This document shows, one piece after another, positions 21,226-33,423 of a stretch of 64,000 nt of DNA. Below the pieces are notes generated by a model that did no database searches, was not told the origin of the DNA, and was given only the letters and a program-made list of their open reading frames with translations. A program made the position numbers and the translations under genes. Source of the DNA: Fragum whitleyi (Eukaryota > Mollusca > Bivalvia > Cardiida > Cardiidae); the NCBI GenBank assembly GCA_948146395.1, contig OX411559.1:35482215-35546214 (forward strand), given 5' to 3'. Numbering within the stretch: the stretch's first letter is position 1; each line of letters starts with the position of its first letter.

Positions 21226-21690
21226 GGGCTCTCAAATGAGCCCATATGGGCAAAACGGGTATTTTTTCATAATACTAGGTTAAGGAAGGGCGTTTTGATT
21301 TCCTCTGAAATGTTTTCTTTGGTTTAACAATGTATTTAGTGCTATAACATTTTAGGAAATACAGTAACCCTTTTTTCAAAAGCTGTTCCATTATTTTTGG
21401 GCTCTCGAAGAGCCCAAAATAGCAATTTTGGCCGTTTCCTATTGATGGGTTTAGGAAAAACATTTTTTATTTGTTTAGAGATGATTTCTTAAGCTCAAAT
21501 TGGTATAAAATGTTGGTTGGCCTTGCAATACTTGCAGGTCCATGTTCTCTATGATCATTTCAGGATTTAATGGGCTCTCCGGTATAATAGCCAATGAAAA
21601 CTGATTTTGGTGCTTTTTGAATAAGGGTAACAAAAAAGTATTTTTCATTGTGGTTGAATCGTTCTCCAATTACTTTCAGCACGTTATTGT
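21226..21690. repeat. Tandem repeat, period 173 bp, with GGGCTCTC hairpin motif
   Basis: The motif GGGCTCTC occurs at 21226, 21399 and 21572, exactly 173 bp apart each time. In the first two units it forms a small hairpin with GAGCCCA. The rest of the unit is diverged (TTAGGAAAAA..CATTTT and similar). It is found only in front of block B. Confidence 0.6.
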
Positions 21691-22823
21691 ATTTAAGATA
21701 GCTTTTGTATAATTAACAATTAGCCCATATTTAAAGTCTAATATTCCTTTAGGTTGGCTGCACAAGATCCCATAGGAGCCGGACTATGAGTTTCTGAAGT
21801 TAGGTTTTAAGACCAACGGCACTTCTTATGGTGTTCATGGTTACCAAAATTGCTGCAAATGATTCTTTATTGGTTGAAACAAAATGTCGATCAAAATTCT
21901 CTTAATACTTTGCCCAATAATAGGTTGGGTAAAATCAATTTCTTGTCTTAAACAGTTCTCCACCCTCATTAAATTAAGTAGGGTTATGATGAGGGTGGAA
22001 TTAGAAGAATATATGAATCAATTATCCAAAGCCCACACATGATTATTGGCGCTTGGTGAAGCCCATATATGCTGCTTTGAACATCCTCCAAATATATGAA
22101 GGAACTACTCTATAGTTTGAAGCTTTCTTACACAGGACTAAAATCATTGTAGTCGAAAATACCTAAAATTTGTAACCCCGGTCGACTGTATCAAACTTGC
22201 TATATTAAAGCTGCTCTTTCGCAGATTGGGAAGTGCAATATTTGATTTTTTTTATTAATTAATCGGAAATTATTACTTTATCGTGTAAAAAAAACTACAA
22301 TAAAACGATTTGATCTTGTAAGACAAGAAAAAAAAGACAGACATTCCTGAATTTAGCGGAATTCCATTCTGAAAAAATAAAGCAACTACTAACGCCTTAA
22401 AGATAATTTTTAAATTTGGAGTCAACTATTTACGCATGCAATTCCGTCTGTTGGTCCCATTCCTTCAAAGGTTAAGGTCGAAGTATTTGTCAATTGGGGA
22501 ACTTCATATCGAAACATGCGAAAAATGAAACATCATACATGAAAATTAATAATTTCATAATTAAAAGACTGGATATAAAAAGACTGGTTCGTCACTGACC
22601 TTGTCGATTCGAACATTCCAGCTAATTCTTTTTTTGAAATGAGTTGTTGTTTGTGCCATACCCATGTGCGATTTTAGACATGGAAAATGCAAAAATTTCC
22701 GAATCTAAGAACCAGATGTGCATTTGTTCTATGAAGAAGAACTGTGATATAATAGCTTTAAGCACACAGCCATGGTCACCACACCCTTTTTTACTGATAG
22801 ATTTGACTTTACTGCAAGATAGT
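21691..22823. other. No recognisable gene
   Basis: AT-rich unique sequence with no counterpart in block A. Near 21955-22000 a short inverted pair (CCACCCTCATTAAA and TGATGAGGGTGG) is visible. No exon-like segment was found. Confidence 0.55.
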
Positions 22824-23114
22824 TGTCAGCCCGATTAGCTCAGTTGGTAGAGCACCGGACTTCAGTCCGACGGCGTTGGTTCAAACCCGGGGCTGGCACA
22901 CTAACAAACTAATTGTCTTTCGGATGAGACGTTAAACCGAGGCCCCGTGAGACAGGGCTTTACACCGAGCACGATAAAGAACCATGGCGGATCTCAGCAG
23001 TAGATTCGTCATCTATCCCCCGTAACAACTTACCGTCTTCTGGGGGCGTCGCTCATATGGGCATGTGCGACGGTAGCGACGATAAATAAACAGAAATACA
23101 CACACTGTAAGATA
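22824..23114 (+). mobile_element. tRNA-derived SINE of a second family
   Basis: The head GCCCGATTAGCTCAGTTGGT (A box) and GGTTCAAACCC (B box) resembles a tRNA, but the anticodon arm does not fold into a proper 7-nt loop. The body contains TCGGATGAGACGTTAAACCG, a phrase seen in several invertebrate SINE families. The tail is ATAAATAAACAGAAATACA. Flanking CAAGATAGT copies at 22815-22823 and 23115-23123 look like a target duplication. It is not a functional tRNA gene. Confidence 0.85.
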
Positions 23115-23123
23115 CAAGATAGT

Positions 23124-25617
23124 GAAGAGGTGCAAGGTCAAGAAGGAGAATTAAACTATATTTTTCGAATGAGAAAGACAATTTCTTGACAATTTTACTG
23201 ATGGAGACAATTACTTGATCTGTAATGTGGTGATCATGAGTGTTCTGACCTTCACGATCACTTTCCTATATCTTCCTTTCAGTTGCCACAGTTACTGTCT
23301 TTATTGTTTTGCACTGAAATAGTCAAGAGACTCGTTGCAACGAATGATACTATTTTTCTATGATCACAGAAGCTGTTTCCATGACTTTAAAGTTTCATTT
23401 ATAAATCAAAGATTAAAGTTTTTATGTTATCGAGCTGTTCTTGTAGGTCTTATTTTAAAATGACTGATAAAAACCCCATTCATTTTTATTCTGTTTTGGC
23501 TTAAAGAAATTTTCCATGTTACTGTGCATGTTTCACACGTCTTCCAAACCAAAACAACATACTTATCGTTGATGATTTCTAAGAAGCATTTAACTCTTCG
23601 CTTGTATGACCAATGAAAACTAGTTGGTCAAAGTCGGTTTCTTTAGATTTGAACGGGCAAAGCTGTTACCGGAACAGTGAACTGCAGGAGTTTTGCACTT
23701 GAAGCGGTAATAAAAGTGTCCGTTCATATCTAATCTAATGGTTGTTCCACATTAATTTTCAATTTATACACTTAAGAAAACTTAAAGTATATTTTTATTT
23801 CCTTGAAGACAAAGAAATACATTCCAAGTATTTTCTTCAATTATGTGAATCAATACAAGAACAGCCTCGTTTGCCTTAGTTTGATATTTTCTCCGTGGTA
23901 TTAAAGTAAATACCGGTAATCATTATCTTGATATGCATCGCTTTTTTAGTATATACATATCGTCAGCAAGAAAGTCCAATACCTACACGCATCCATTGTA
24001 TAAGTACATTTTTTCAAGGACTTTCGTTTGCACTAGGTAGGTTGCAAAATTAAAACAAGAATCAGATGGTAGTGCCCAATGATGTTTTTACCAAACATGC
24101 ATTTCCCCAGGCAGCAAGATATAATTCAAATCTGCAAGATATCAGATTACTGTTATTTTGATGGTAATTGTTTCTGTTCGTCATTTAAGAACCCTATACT
24201 GTCCTGATGCATTAAAAGACGATGTAATTTAACAGACATCCAATATCGTGCATTTCATTAAAATGAATGATTCCTATGATTTGGTCACCTCCATGATGTT
24301 TCTTTTATAGACATAAATACACCTGTTTAGAGATTATAACATGTCATAACCAGTTGAAATGATAAAGTTGTTGTAAACGACATGAATTATTGGTAACTGA
24401 TTTCTATGAAAAAATAAACAAAATAGATAAAAAATAATATATATAACTATATATGTTGCAAGAATTTGTCTGTAATAAGCGTTCAAACCATATGCATGCG
24501 TCTAAGTATCACCTCTTTTTCTTGATTTTTAGGAAGATTCACTATTTGTTTTTAAAAATGCAGCAAATTTTATCAGAACAGATGAGATATATACTAATAT
24601 ACATTTCCATAAGAGTGTCTGTGAGTAGGGACAGGTACTTACCTGATGCAGGCGTTTTACCTACGAATACATGCTTGAGAATGTTTATAAGTATGGCAAT
24701 CCGTAAGGACTCAATAAACTGTTAGTATAAACCTCGTATCAACAGCAATTGTGTGTCTTTCGATAGAAATTTCAAAGGAAGAGAGCTGATGCACACAGCT
24801 ATAACTCTTACCCAAATCTTAATAGATGAACTTGTTGTTTGATACAGTTATTAATTTATAAGCGTGAGTGAACTATGCATTATATAGAGCTTATTCGAGA
24901 CATAAAAGGGCAATAAAAACAATTTGAAACAGTCAAGCGGACAAACTAGCAAAATAAAAGGACGTGATTTTATTCGTGCGAACTTATAAATGTCAAAGCA
25001 AAAATACAACATTAAATATAAACATATTCCGTCGTATATTTACAGAATGCCGAAAAATGCTCTTATGGGCTTCATTAAGCGCCAATGAAAGAGGTATTGG
25101 CTTTGAAAATTTGATTTACACATGTTTTACCGAGACCCGCGCCCATTAACTCATAAGGCTTCAGAAATGCCATTCTTCAGGAATCTTTTCTTGGACCAAA
25201 TTGTTGGCAAAGTAACCATGTTGACTCATATGGGCTTATTAAGGGTCCATATATAGAATCCATTAAAAGTGAGGTAATTAGTTGGGAAATTTAAACGGAA
25301 TATTTCCGACCCAAAGAGATCATTGATACCATTTTGGTACGAGTGAGCAACATTGAAAACAAAAATATTTCAAGAAATATGTCGTTCATTATTTATATCT
25401 GTCGTATATTTGCATTATGGAAAAAAAATTACAAATTCATACATATAAATAAACCTTATCTTTTCGGTTGCATTTAGCACCAAAGCACCGCGTACAATTA
25501 AGAACATCGTGAAATTGAAGGATATTCCTAACAAAATCATTCTTAATCATTCACTCGGCGCTCCATTTATTCATCCTCAAAACATTTAAAGGGAGGTAAT
25601 GTATATTTTGAACGCAA
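23124..25617. other. No recognisable gene
   Basis: AT-rich, mostly unique sequence in front of block B. It contains a TA-rich stretch near 24420-24460. Open frames are short, lack motifs and are not bounded by convincing splice sites. No counterpart in block A. Confidence 0.55.
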
Positions 25618-26060
25618 TATTTCTTTTGTCTAGGAAGTATGACAATTTCTCAGCCGTGGCTATCTTCTGTTATGGAAGAATGAATCGTGCCGGGTCTTTA
25701 TCTGGCCAGTAATACCGTATTAGGATAATTTGTAGAAGAGACGCCAATTTGCCACAGAATCAAACGCCTTTGAAAAGTCCAAATACATTATTTCGGTTCA
25801 TTTTTTCACCAAAGGGTGATGCCCAGTCATTAAGAGACTGTGATAATTGTGTCACACAAGAACAACTACTTTGGAAACCATGTTGTCCACAGGATGAAAG
25901 TTTGTTTGGGGCAAAAGATCTGATATCTCATTCATCTAAATTGAATTATCTATTCGATGTTAATATTTCCATCTTTCCAATACCGTAGGAATTCACCAGT
26001 ATAAACAAATCTGATAAAGAATTACCAAAGGCATAGTATTGTAGAAATTCTCTTAAATAC
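25618..26060 (-). pseudogene. Degenerate reverse transcriptase fragment, block B
   Basis: Matches 3716-4150 of block A. On the minus strand SCVTQLL and LDFSKAFDS remain, but the following part with the FADD catalytic motif is absent because homology to block A stops at 25618 (TTTCTTTTGTCTAGG). Stops and frameshifts occur throughout. This position marks a duplication or rearrangement breakpoint inside an old transposon. Confidence 0.68.
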
Positions 26061-26169
26061 ATTCGCAGGAATATTGCCCTTACCAAATATTTTGATGTAC
26101 TGTAACTTTTTGATTTTCTTAAAAAATGTGTTTGGCGAGATATGGTTCAACTTAATATAAGTTTTCACA

Positions 26170-28215
26170 TGGGGATAATTAATTGGTAAATCACCGAACA
26201 GTGGTTGTTTCCTAGCTTTTGAAACCAGAACTAAATAGGTGAAAATTGCTTATTTGTTGCTAGTAAGATAGACCTAAAGCGTCGATTCTGCAATAACTGT
26301 GCAGGAGACCAGCCTATTTTAAAGGTTGTATTTCTGTATTCAAGTAATGACAAATGCTCCATTGTCGTCGTTTGCTTTTTGTAAAATACTTTTTGCAGTT
26401 TTGACAAAAGCTTCACTAAAACCATTCGACTAAGATTTTTCATGGGTCACAAATACCGAAGCGACATATTTTGGTATATGTGACAGATGAACGTGCATTT
26501 CTTCATGCATTCTTCACTGAAGTACTTTTGGTAGTGAGAAGTTGGTAAACTTCGAACCATCTGGTATACCAATATACGAATATCGTAAATTCTTGACCAG
26601 CAATGTGAAAAGATCAAATGAAATGCTTTTTAGCTCCACTGGCTGAAAGCCACTGGGGCTATTGTCATGGCGTTGTGTCCGTCGTGCGTCCGTCCGTGCG
26701 TCCGTGCGTCAGTGCGTCTGTGCGTCCGTGCGTCCGGTCGTAAACTTTTTCTTTAAAAATCTTCTCCTAAGAAACTACTGGATGAATTTCAACCAAACTT
26801 CACAGGAATGATCCTTAGGTGACCCTCTTTCAAAGTTGTTCAAGAAATTTTGATCCAATGAAAAACATGGATTTAATGGGCGTGGCTAATTTCCAAATAT
26901 GGTAAAAAGTGAGTTTTCTCAGATTCTAATGGATGGATACCAATTAAATTTCACATGAATGATTCTTGTGTGACCCTTTCTTATTCTACAAAAAATTATT
27001 TTGATCGGTTGAACAATATGTATTTTATTGGCGGAGGTCATTTCTCTATTTGTTATATAGTGGAAACTTTGAAAATCATTTTCTCAGAATGTAGTCAATG
27101 GATATCAACCAAATTTCACTGGAATGATCCTTGAGTGACCCTTTATCAGTCTACCAAAAATTATAGTGATCGGATGAAAAATATGTATTTTATGAGCGGA
27201 GGTCATTTCTCTATATGTTATATAGTGGAAACTTTGAAAATCATTTTCTCAGAATGTAGTCAATTGATATCAACCAAATTTCACTGGAATGATCATTTAG
27301 TGACCCTTTATCAGTTTACCAAGAATTATAGTGATCGGATGAAAAATATGTATTTTATGGGCGGAGGTCATTTCTCTATATGTTATATAGTGGAAACTTT
27401 GAAAATCATTTTCTCAGAATGTAACTGATGGATATCAATCAATGTTTTTTTTGTATGACCTTTGGATGACTCATTATCATGCAGCAGAAAATTATTGTGA
27501 TTGGATGAAAAATATGTCTTTTATGGGCAGAGGTCATTTCTCTATATGTCATATAATTGAAACGTTGAAAATCATTTCAACATCAGTAGAATCCAAAATA
27601 TCTAAAAATCTAGTCAAAACTTTTATTGCTTTACAAGAATTTCAAGCCTGTGGAGCGACTCAAGCCATTCATGGCTTTCTAGTTTAACGTTGTAGGGGTT
27701 CGTCGTTGGATTAAGTGGTTCTCTAGTGGTTGTCGCTCTATATATCGCAAACATCAAAATTCTCATCATAGCCTGAAATTTTCTGTGTCATTGAGGGCCA
27801 AAACTTAATGCCTTGTGTGCGTCCGGATATCTATTAGTTGCTAAATGACCGATGTGCACTGCTGATAACATTCCTTGACGCCTGCTTTCGGGAATAAGTA
27901 TTTTTTGTCCTTTGAATATAATGCTTTTTTCATATGGAAATTCGTCTCTTTTGTTCCTGTATTCTATAACGGAGTTTTTACATTCATATCTAGGTGCTGT
28001 CCAAACCTTTTAAAATGGCATTTCGAAAAAATGCATTATATTGTCGTCTTTTGAAGCGTATTTTAGAGGCTATTTTGTCTTCTTATTGATTGACATACTG
28101 TTTAACACTGTATGAATATACCAATCAAGTCTGATTAGTCTTATTTTCTTAATTTCGATTTAGGGCGTCAACAATGGAATGGGACATTTTTACCCTTAAA
28201 ATTTAAATCTCAATA
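26170..28215 (-). pseudogene. Degenerate Gypsy-type pol remnant, block B, split by a HINE
   Basis: Homologous to 4278-5345. The integrase end LLEYRNTTFKIGWSPAQLLQ is open at 26231-26443. The upstream half continues at 27688-28215 after the 26632-27683 insertion. Compared with A it has independent frameshifts. The block A site at about 4835 (TTTTTTAATGTTGTAG) shows the uninterrupted state. Confidence 0.75.
26632..27683 (+). mobile_element. HINE/pearl-like element with 165-bp tandem core, block B only
   Basis: The left end is AGCTCCACTGGCTGAAAGCC, followed by the GTCCGTGC tract and TAAACTTTTTCTTTAAA. The core units start GTAGTCAATGGATATCAACC at 27091, again at 27256 and at 27421 (GTAACTGATGG): a period of 165 bp. 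The right end has the hairpin AAGCCATTCATGGCTT followed by TCTAGT, the Helitron-type terminus. No target duplication is evident against the empty block A site. It arrived after the large duplication, or was lost from A. Confidence 0.85.
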
Positions 28216-28586
28216 TCATTGTCTTGTATCTCATTAAACGAAACGAACGCACAAAATGAAGTAACATCGTCCAGTTCATCAAATATCTGATTTACACTAT
28301 CGCTGAAGTTGTCTTCTGGTGATCGGATGCCATCAGGGAACCTAAGGTATCTACTTCGGTTAAGATACATAAAGAGAAAGCCAATGGATTTTAGAAATGG
28401 AATAAAATATAATTACGATAATTTCGTACGTTTGGACACTCTTAAGTTCCATTCAAAATCGCTCATCCAACTCATTCAATTTCATTCCAAATGTATTAAA
28501 AATTCATTCACTTTGTCAATTTCACGATTTTTTAAAACTTAATCCTTGTATGCGTCAGCTGGCACAAATTCAGGACTAGGCGAATT

Positions 28587-28850
28587 GTGACCCGTCACGC
28601 GAAAAGGGGCCATCCGGATAGTGCGTGAAGTTTAAACCCTTGTCAGACTGCGCTAACTGCGCAGACTGACTAGGGTCGAAACTTTTCGCACTTTAGTAAT
28701 TTTCTGAATCTAGAATAAAAAATCTACCTTTCTGTGAAAGTATTTTTGAAATGCGACCTCTGGCTTGCCAGTTCTAGAACCCATCTCTTTTTCAATTATT
28801 TGTTTTACGCACTTCCCGGTGGTCTTTTTCCGCGTGACGTGTCACATATA
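28587..28850. mobile_element. MITE with GTGACCCGTCACGCGAAAA termini, block B copy 1
   Basis: Counterpart of 5735-5996 with the same interior phrases. Its left end lost the leading CATAT. It occupies the same flanks as in block A, so it predates the duplication. Confidence 0.75.
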
Positions 28851-28859
28851 TAAAGTGAT

Positions 28860-30050
28860 ATGTAAATTTTTTTCTTAGATAAGTCTACATAAAATTTTAA
28901 TCTGAATCAGTCATGACCCTTCCTACCCGGAATCTTCATTTATATATATTCTGCATTCAACTATTTAATACTGAATTTTTAATTTAAATGTTGCATTTAC
29001 CGGTCCTAAGGTTTGGCACTTTGAATACTTTGTTACTTCAGTTTTCTTTCAGCTAAAATAACTAAAAACGTAAAATCTAACATTTTACCTCGTGTGATTT
29101 TATTCAAAACGGGAAATTAAATCGAATTATTCATCCAATTCAGGTTTGAGTAAAAAATAAGAACAACTACAATGTATCAATAAAATTGATCCATAATGTA
29201 AATAATATTCGAAATAGTGCTTTAGCTAAACGTTAAAGTTTAAAATGCAACAGTCTGTCCAATTATTCAGTGATGACTGATTTGATTTGTATTCGTTGCA
29301 ACGTAACCACTTCGGAAGAACGCGAAGTGTAGAACCTTTTGGGACTATAAAAATTGCGTCGTCTGACATAAAATTGACAATAGCACCAAAAGCGTCCATC
29401 TGAAAGCTATGATGGTTCAGAATCAAAAAAGAATACATTGGTTCTAGAAGAAGTCAAGCGGAGGTCACATCACAAAGATTTTTATACAGGAATATACTAG
29501 GGTCATTATCGATTTAGAAAATCAGCCGAGTGTAAAAAGATTCAAACCTTGTCAGACTGTGCCGACTTCACGCTCAACACTTTTGGCACATCGAAAATGG
29601 TAGCTTTTTGTATTATGGATCACAAATTGTAACTGCGCTTTTGCTATTTTTTCTTGAAATTAATTAAATAATTAGATAACACAATGTAGCTTGTATTGAC
29701 CTGATATCACCTGTTCGATAATAGGAAGTGTTTTAAAGGCAATTTTGCATATTCATGATCTTACACAGAAGATAAATTTAGAATAATATAATTTAAGTGT
29801 TTTGCCCTTATATGGCTGCGGCTTCATAAAATACATCAATTACAAAATAGCAATTATTCAAGAGAAAATAAGTCATAATGTCAATGTCAAAATTGGCTGC
29901 CAACATCAAAGACACTGGTTAGCCCCAAAGCCCCAATTGGGTAACAACTCTAACAAGAATTTTAATATGTCTTAACTTAAGTGGTATGTATAATCTTGGT
30001 AAGATAGCAATAATTTTAAAGTGCTGTCGTTAAGGCAGATTTTTTTTCTG
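28860..30050. other. Non-coding sequence shared with block A
   Basis: Aligns with 7565-8760. The open frame on the minus strand near 29226-29438 is not conserved in block A and has no motif. No gene is called. Confidence 0.55.
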
Positions 30051-31520
30051 GTTGGAGATTATTTAGTCAAAATTATGTTTGGTCGCTGTATTCAATGTTG
30101 GCATTACATAAATCTCGCTGGAATTGTATCACATAACGGTCGATAGATTTGGAAGTGACATCACATAATGGTCGATGGGAGTTGTATCACATGCAGTAAT
30201 CTCTCGGTAGTTCTCACGCCGGTGGCTCGTAGGTATGTGTACGTTCATATACATTCTTTGGTCCGATTTTTTTCTTTTCTTTATCTATGTAATAAAATGC
30301 TCCGTGCAATTTGCACGTCGGTTGTTCGTTGTTCGTAGCCCATGCCAAGTCCCGAGATACGGTTTATAACACAAATTCCAATGTTTAGTTCATACGGGAT
30401 GAACTGTGGCGCAATAATTGCCTACTGTGTCACAATTGGACATTTACCTGGATTTTCACTACTGTCGATTGGTAGGCTACTGATCGATTGTTGTTATTCA
30501 TCCTTATACAGAGGGCTTGTATGATTTGTAAATTAAGCCGGATTAATCTATTAAGCATTCAATCAGCAACCGAAAAATTAATTTCATCTAACGACCTTTT
30601 ACCGGTCTCGTATAAATGAATGTATAAATGTGCAAATCTTCGTAGGCTTAATTGTCAACATGTCGTCCACAAAGAAACGTTGTACTGCCGAAACTTTTTC
30701 ATCCACTAAAGGAGTACTCAAAGTGATTTGATCCAAAGGGAAATCGTTGTAATGGAGTTATAAACTGATATGTAAATAGTTGAATAAATATTATGTTGTT
30801 TTGGTTTAGAACATGGACTTATCAAAGATTGGTATTGTTCAAGTGGTAATTTATCTTGATTACCCTATACAAATGGTAATATTGGAAATTGATTTAAAAT
30901 GAATGCGTATAAATTAAAAATCAAGCCAAAAATGAGGGTACCGAAAGACCAAGTCCGAGTCCGATTCATCAAGTTGAGTCTGGTTGGTTCGCACTAAGTT
31001 GAGCTCGTATAAACTGTCCCGGTCCCTTGAGCTACGAACTACCGAGAGTTTAATGCTCGGATAAGTATCTCATCAACTTGCTGAGTTGGTTATTGTATAA
31101 CAAAATTGTCGCTAAAGTTGGGAATGGTATTACGTATTTTTCGCTTGAGCTGCGATTGGTATCACATTTTCGTCGCTGGAGTTAGGCGTGTTATCATAAA
31201 GTGGTCGCTGGAACTTGGAATGTCATTACATAGTGGTCGCTGTAGTGGTTATTGGTATCAAATGCGCCTCTGCAATAATCGCTGGAGTTGGGAGTAGTAT
31301 TACATAGTTGTCGCTGGAGTTGGGAGTGATGTAAGATATAGTGTTTGCTGAAGTTTGGAGTGGTTTGACATAGTGATGGCTGGTATTAAATAGTGGTCGC
31401 TTGAGTTGAGAGCGGCATCACATAGTGGTGGCTGAAGTTTAAAGTGGTATCACATAGGTCTAGCTGGAGTTGGGAGTTGTATCACATAGCTGTCGCTGGA
31501 GTTGGAAGTGGTATCACATA
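30050..31520 (+). repeat. ~32-bp minisatellite, block B, split by a Tigger-like remnant
   Basis: Same array as 8760-10205, with units like GTCGCTGGAGTTGGGAGTAG. Both copies are cut at the same place by the Tigger-like remnant. Unit numbers differ slightly between blocks around 31280-31330. Confidence 0.8.
30194..31055 (+). mobile_element. Tigger/pogo-like DNA transposon remnant, block B
   Basis: Termini CAGTAATCTCTCGGTAGTTC and GAACTACCGAGAGTTTAATG, as in block A. The MSSTKKR start is retained and the frame again stops after 23 codons. It is an old insertion shared by both blocks. Confidence 0.55.
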
Positions 31521-31829
31521 GTTACAGAGGTCAGTATTACAGTTATAGTGCAAAACGCCATTCTTATAATGTAGGCTAGTTTGTTTATTTCTTTTGATGT
31601 TGCATCGATGAAACGAGCCGACTGAAACATATATAAATTACGTTAATAATCTACCCTTTCCATCAAAATTATTTTTTGATTTTTGTAGCTTGGCGTATTT
31701 ATTAACACATTAATCAATTTGTCTTATGTTTTCCACGACTTGTAGATAGAAGATGTTGTAGGCTACGATTGCAATGCACATTATTTAGACTAATTTAAGT
31801 CGTAACTGTCTACCAAAGACTTTATGAGC

Positions 31830-31965
31830 TATACGGTTTCTTGCCGGGGTATATGCTGATTTATTCCCGGCTGGAAAAAATGATTTCACCCGAGCCGTTG
31901 GCGAGGGTCGACATTATTTTTACTGCCGGGAATTTATCGTCATATACCCAGGCAAGAAACCGTAT
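31830..31965. repeat. Palindromic MITE, complete in block B
   Basis: The left arm TACGGTTTCTTGCCGGGGTA..TATTCCCGGC and the right arm GCCGGGAATTTATCGTCATA..GGCAAGAAACCGTA pair over about 45 bp. An inner arm around GAGCCGTTGGCGAGGGT is also present. Block A (10513-10584) keeps only the left half, which fits deletion of one arm. Confidence 0.78.
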
Positions 31966-32498
31966 TACGAATTTATTATACTTCTAAGTTTTAGGGCTAA
32001 ATATCTGTCTTTTGCCTATTTAAGGCGTTAGTATAAACCAGTTTCTTTTTAACCACCAATATCCCTTATTGCGCCCCTATGAAAAGTAATCATGTACAAA
32101 GAGACGTCATATATAGTTGTGACGTCACACTACTATACTCTGCGCTGTTGTGATATGAAAGCGTTTGTTGCCTGAAACCTGCGAGAAACTTGGCACTTTA
32201 ATTGGAAAGATTTGTAAAAATTTAAGGTATTTATTGACATCTCTATCATTTTTTATTTGCACATTATTAACTGACATGCTTTTCAACTGTATCCTAGCGT
32301 GTATATTCGGGTCGTTTTATTAGCGAAGCGAGAGAATCATGGCTGTTATTACCCTTTCGATCTTTTGTCTTTGTTCACGGCGAGGAGCCTTAAGGAAACA
32401 TTAGAAGTTAAAACGGAGCGGCCGTAGATATCAATGTTTGTCAGGTCAGCATAAACCAATGAAAATGCTAGAATTTGCAGTGTAATAAATGTACATGT

Positions 32499-32770
32499 GA
32501 CCCATCACGTGAAAGGGGACAATCTGGGAGGTGGGAAAAGTGTCGATCCTTGTTAGACTACGCGAACTGCGCAGACTGACTAGGGTCGAAACATTTCGCA
32601 ATGTGCTTATTTTCTGAATCTAGTATATTTAATCTACCTTTCAGTGAAAGGATATTTTGAAATGCAACCCCTGGTGTCCTGTACTTGAATCAATCTCTTT
32701 TTCAAATATTTATTATACAGAGTTCTACAGAGTTCTAAGATGGTCCCTTTTCGCGTGACAGGCCACATAT
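32499..32770. mobile_element. MITE with GTGAC termini, block B copy 2
   Basis: Left TGTGACCCATCACGTGAAAG, right CGCGTGACAGGCCACATATA. It is the uninterrupted counterpart of 11103-12955 and shows the MULE target CCCATCACG as a single copy. Confidence 0.8.
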
Positions 32771-32940
32771 ATGGAATACTAGGTGAGTACCATGAGCAGG
32801 GTTCGAGTCAAGAGAATCCACACTTACTTGGAAAAGAACCACGTTAAATAAAAGTCCGTGTATTTTTCTCCTTTGTAAATAGAGAAAATCCTAGTTTCAT
32901 TATATTTTGTGGCCAGGGGTTTCAGTGTCATATGTGACGC

Positions 32941-33348
32941 CATTCGGAACATCGCTCGTACTTTTCCGTTAACTGGAAAGTACCTCAGACGTAAGTGTAG
33001 TAATTTTTGGTCCATTTTTAGGTAATTCGGCTCCTGGTGGTAATTTGGTTAATACGCTTGTAGAAAAAAAAATTCCTTTAATGCTTTCAGAACGTCTATA
33101 GAGATTATTTTGGCATATCATGATTTGAAAGCAAAACGCAGTAAATGACTGCGTTTTGTTTTCAAATCACAGTATGCCCGATTTTTACCTTTCGTTGATT
33201 TTTTTTTTTTTTTTGCACCGTCATTCTCAGTTATATTTGTGACGTCATATAAACCCACGTGCGAAATGACGCGCTTTCATTGATGAGCCCGTATAATTCC
33301 CGCGGTCTATTCCGTAGAATCGCCGAGGGTTCCCGATTGATGTTAAGC
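32941..33348. mobile_element. MITE-like insertion, block B only (CATTCGGAAC terminus)
   Basis: Block A reads continuously at about 14515-14525 where B has an extra 0.4 kb. It begins CATTCGGAACATCGCTCGTA, like the MITE at 18595. Its right end (CGATTG after GAGGGTTCC) is only a poor inverse. It contains a hairpin around GCAGTAAATGACTGC (33124-33172). Confidence 0.55.
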
Positions 33349-33423
33349 TTGCAAAGCCTCTTTGGTGAAACCTGCAAGTTTTAGGTAAGGTTAGATGAAA
33401 AATTTAAAAGTTTCTATGTTATA

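Noticed and set aside
22829..22902. Functional tRNA gene
   Set aside because: A and B boxes are good, but the anticodon arm does not fold with a 7-nt loop, and a SINE body, tail and target duplication follow.
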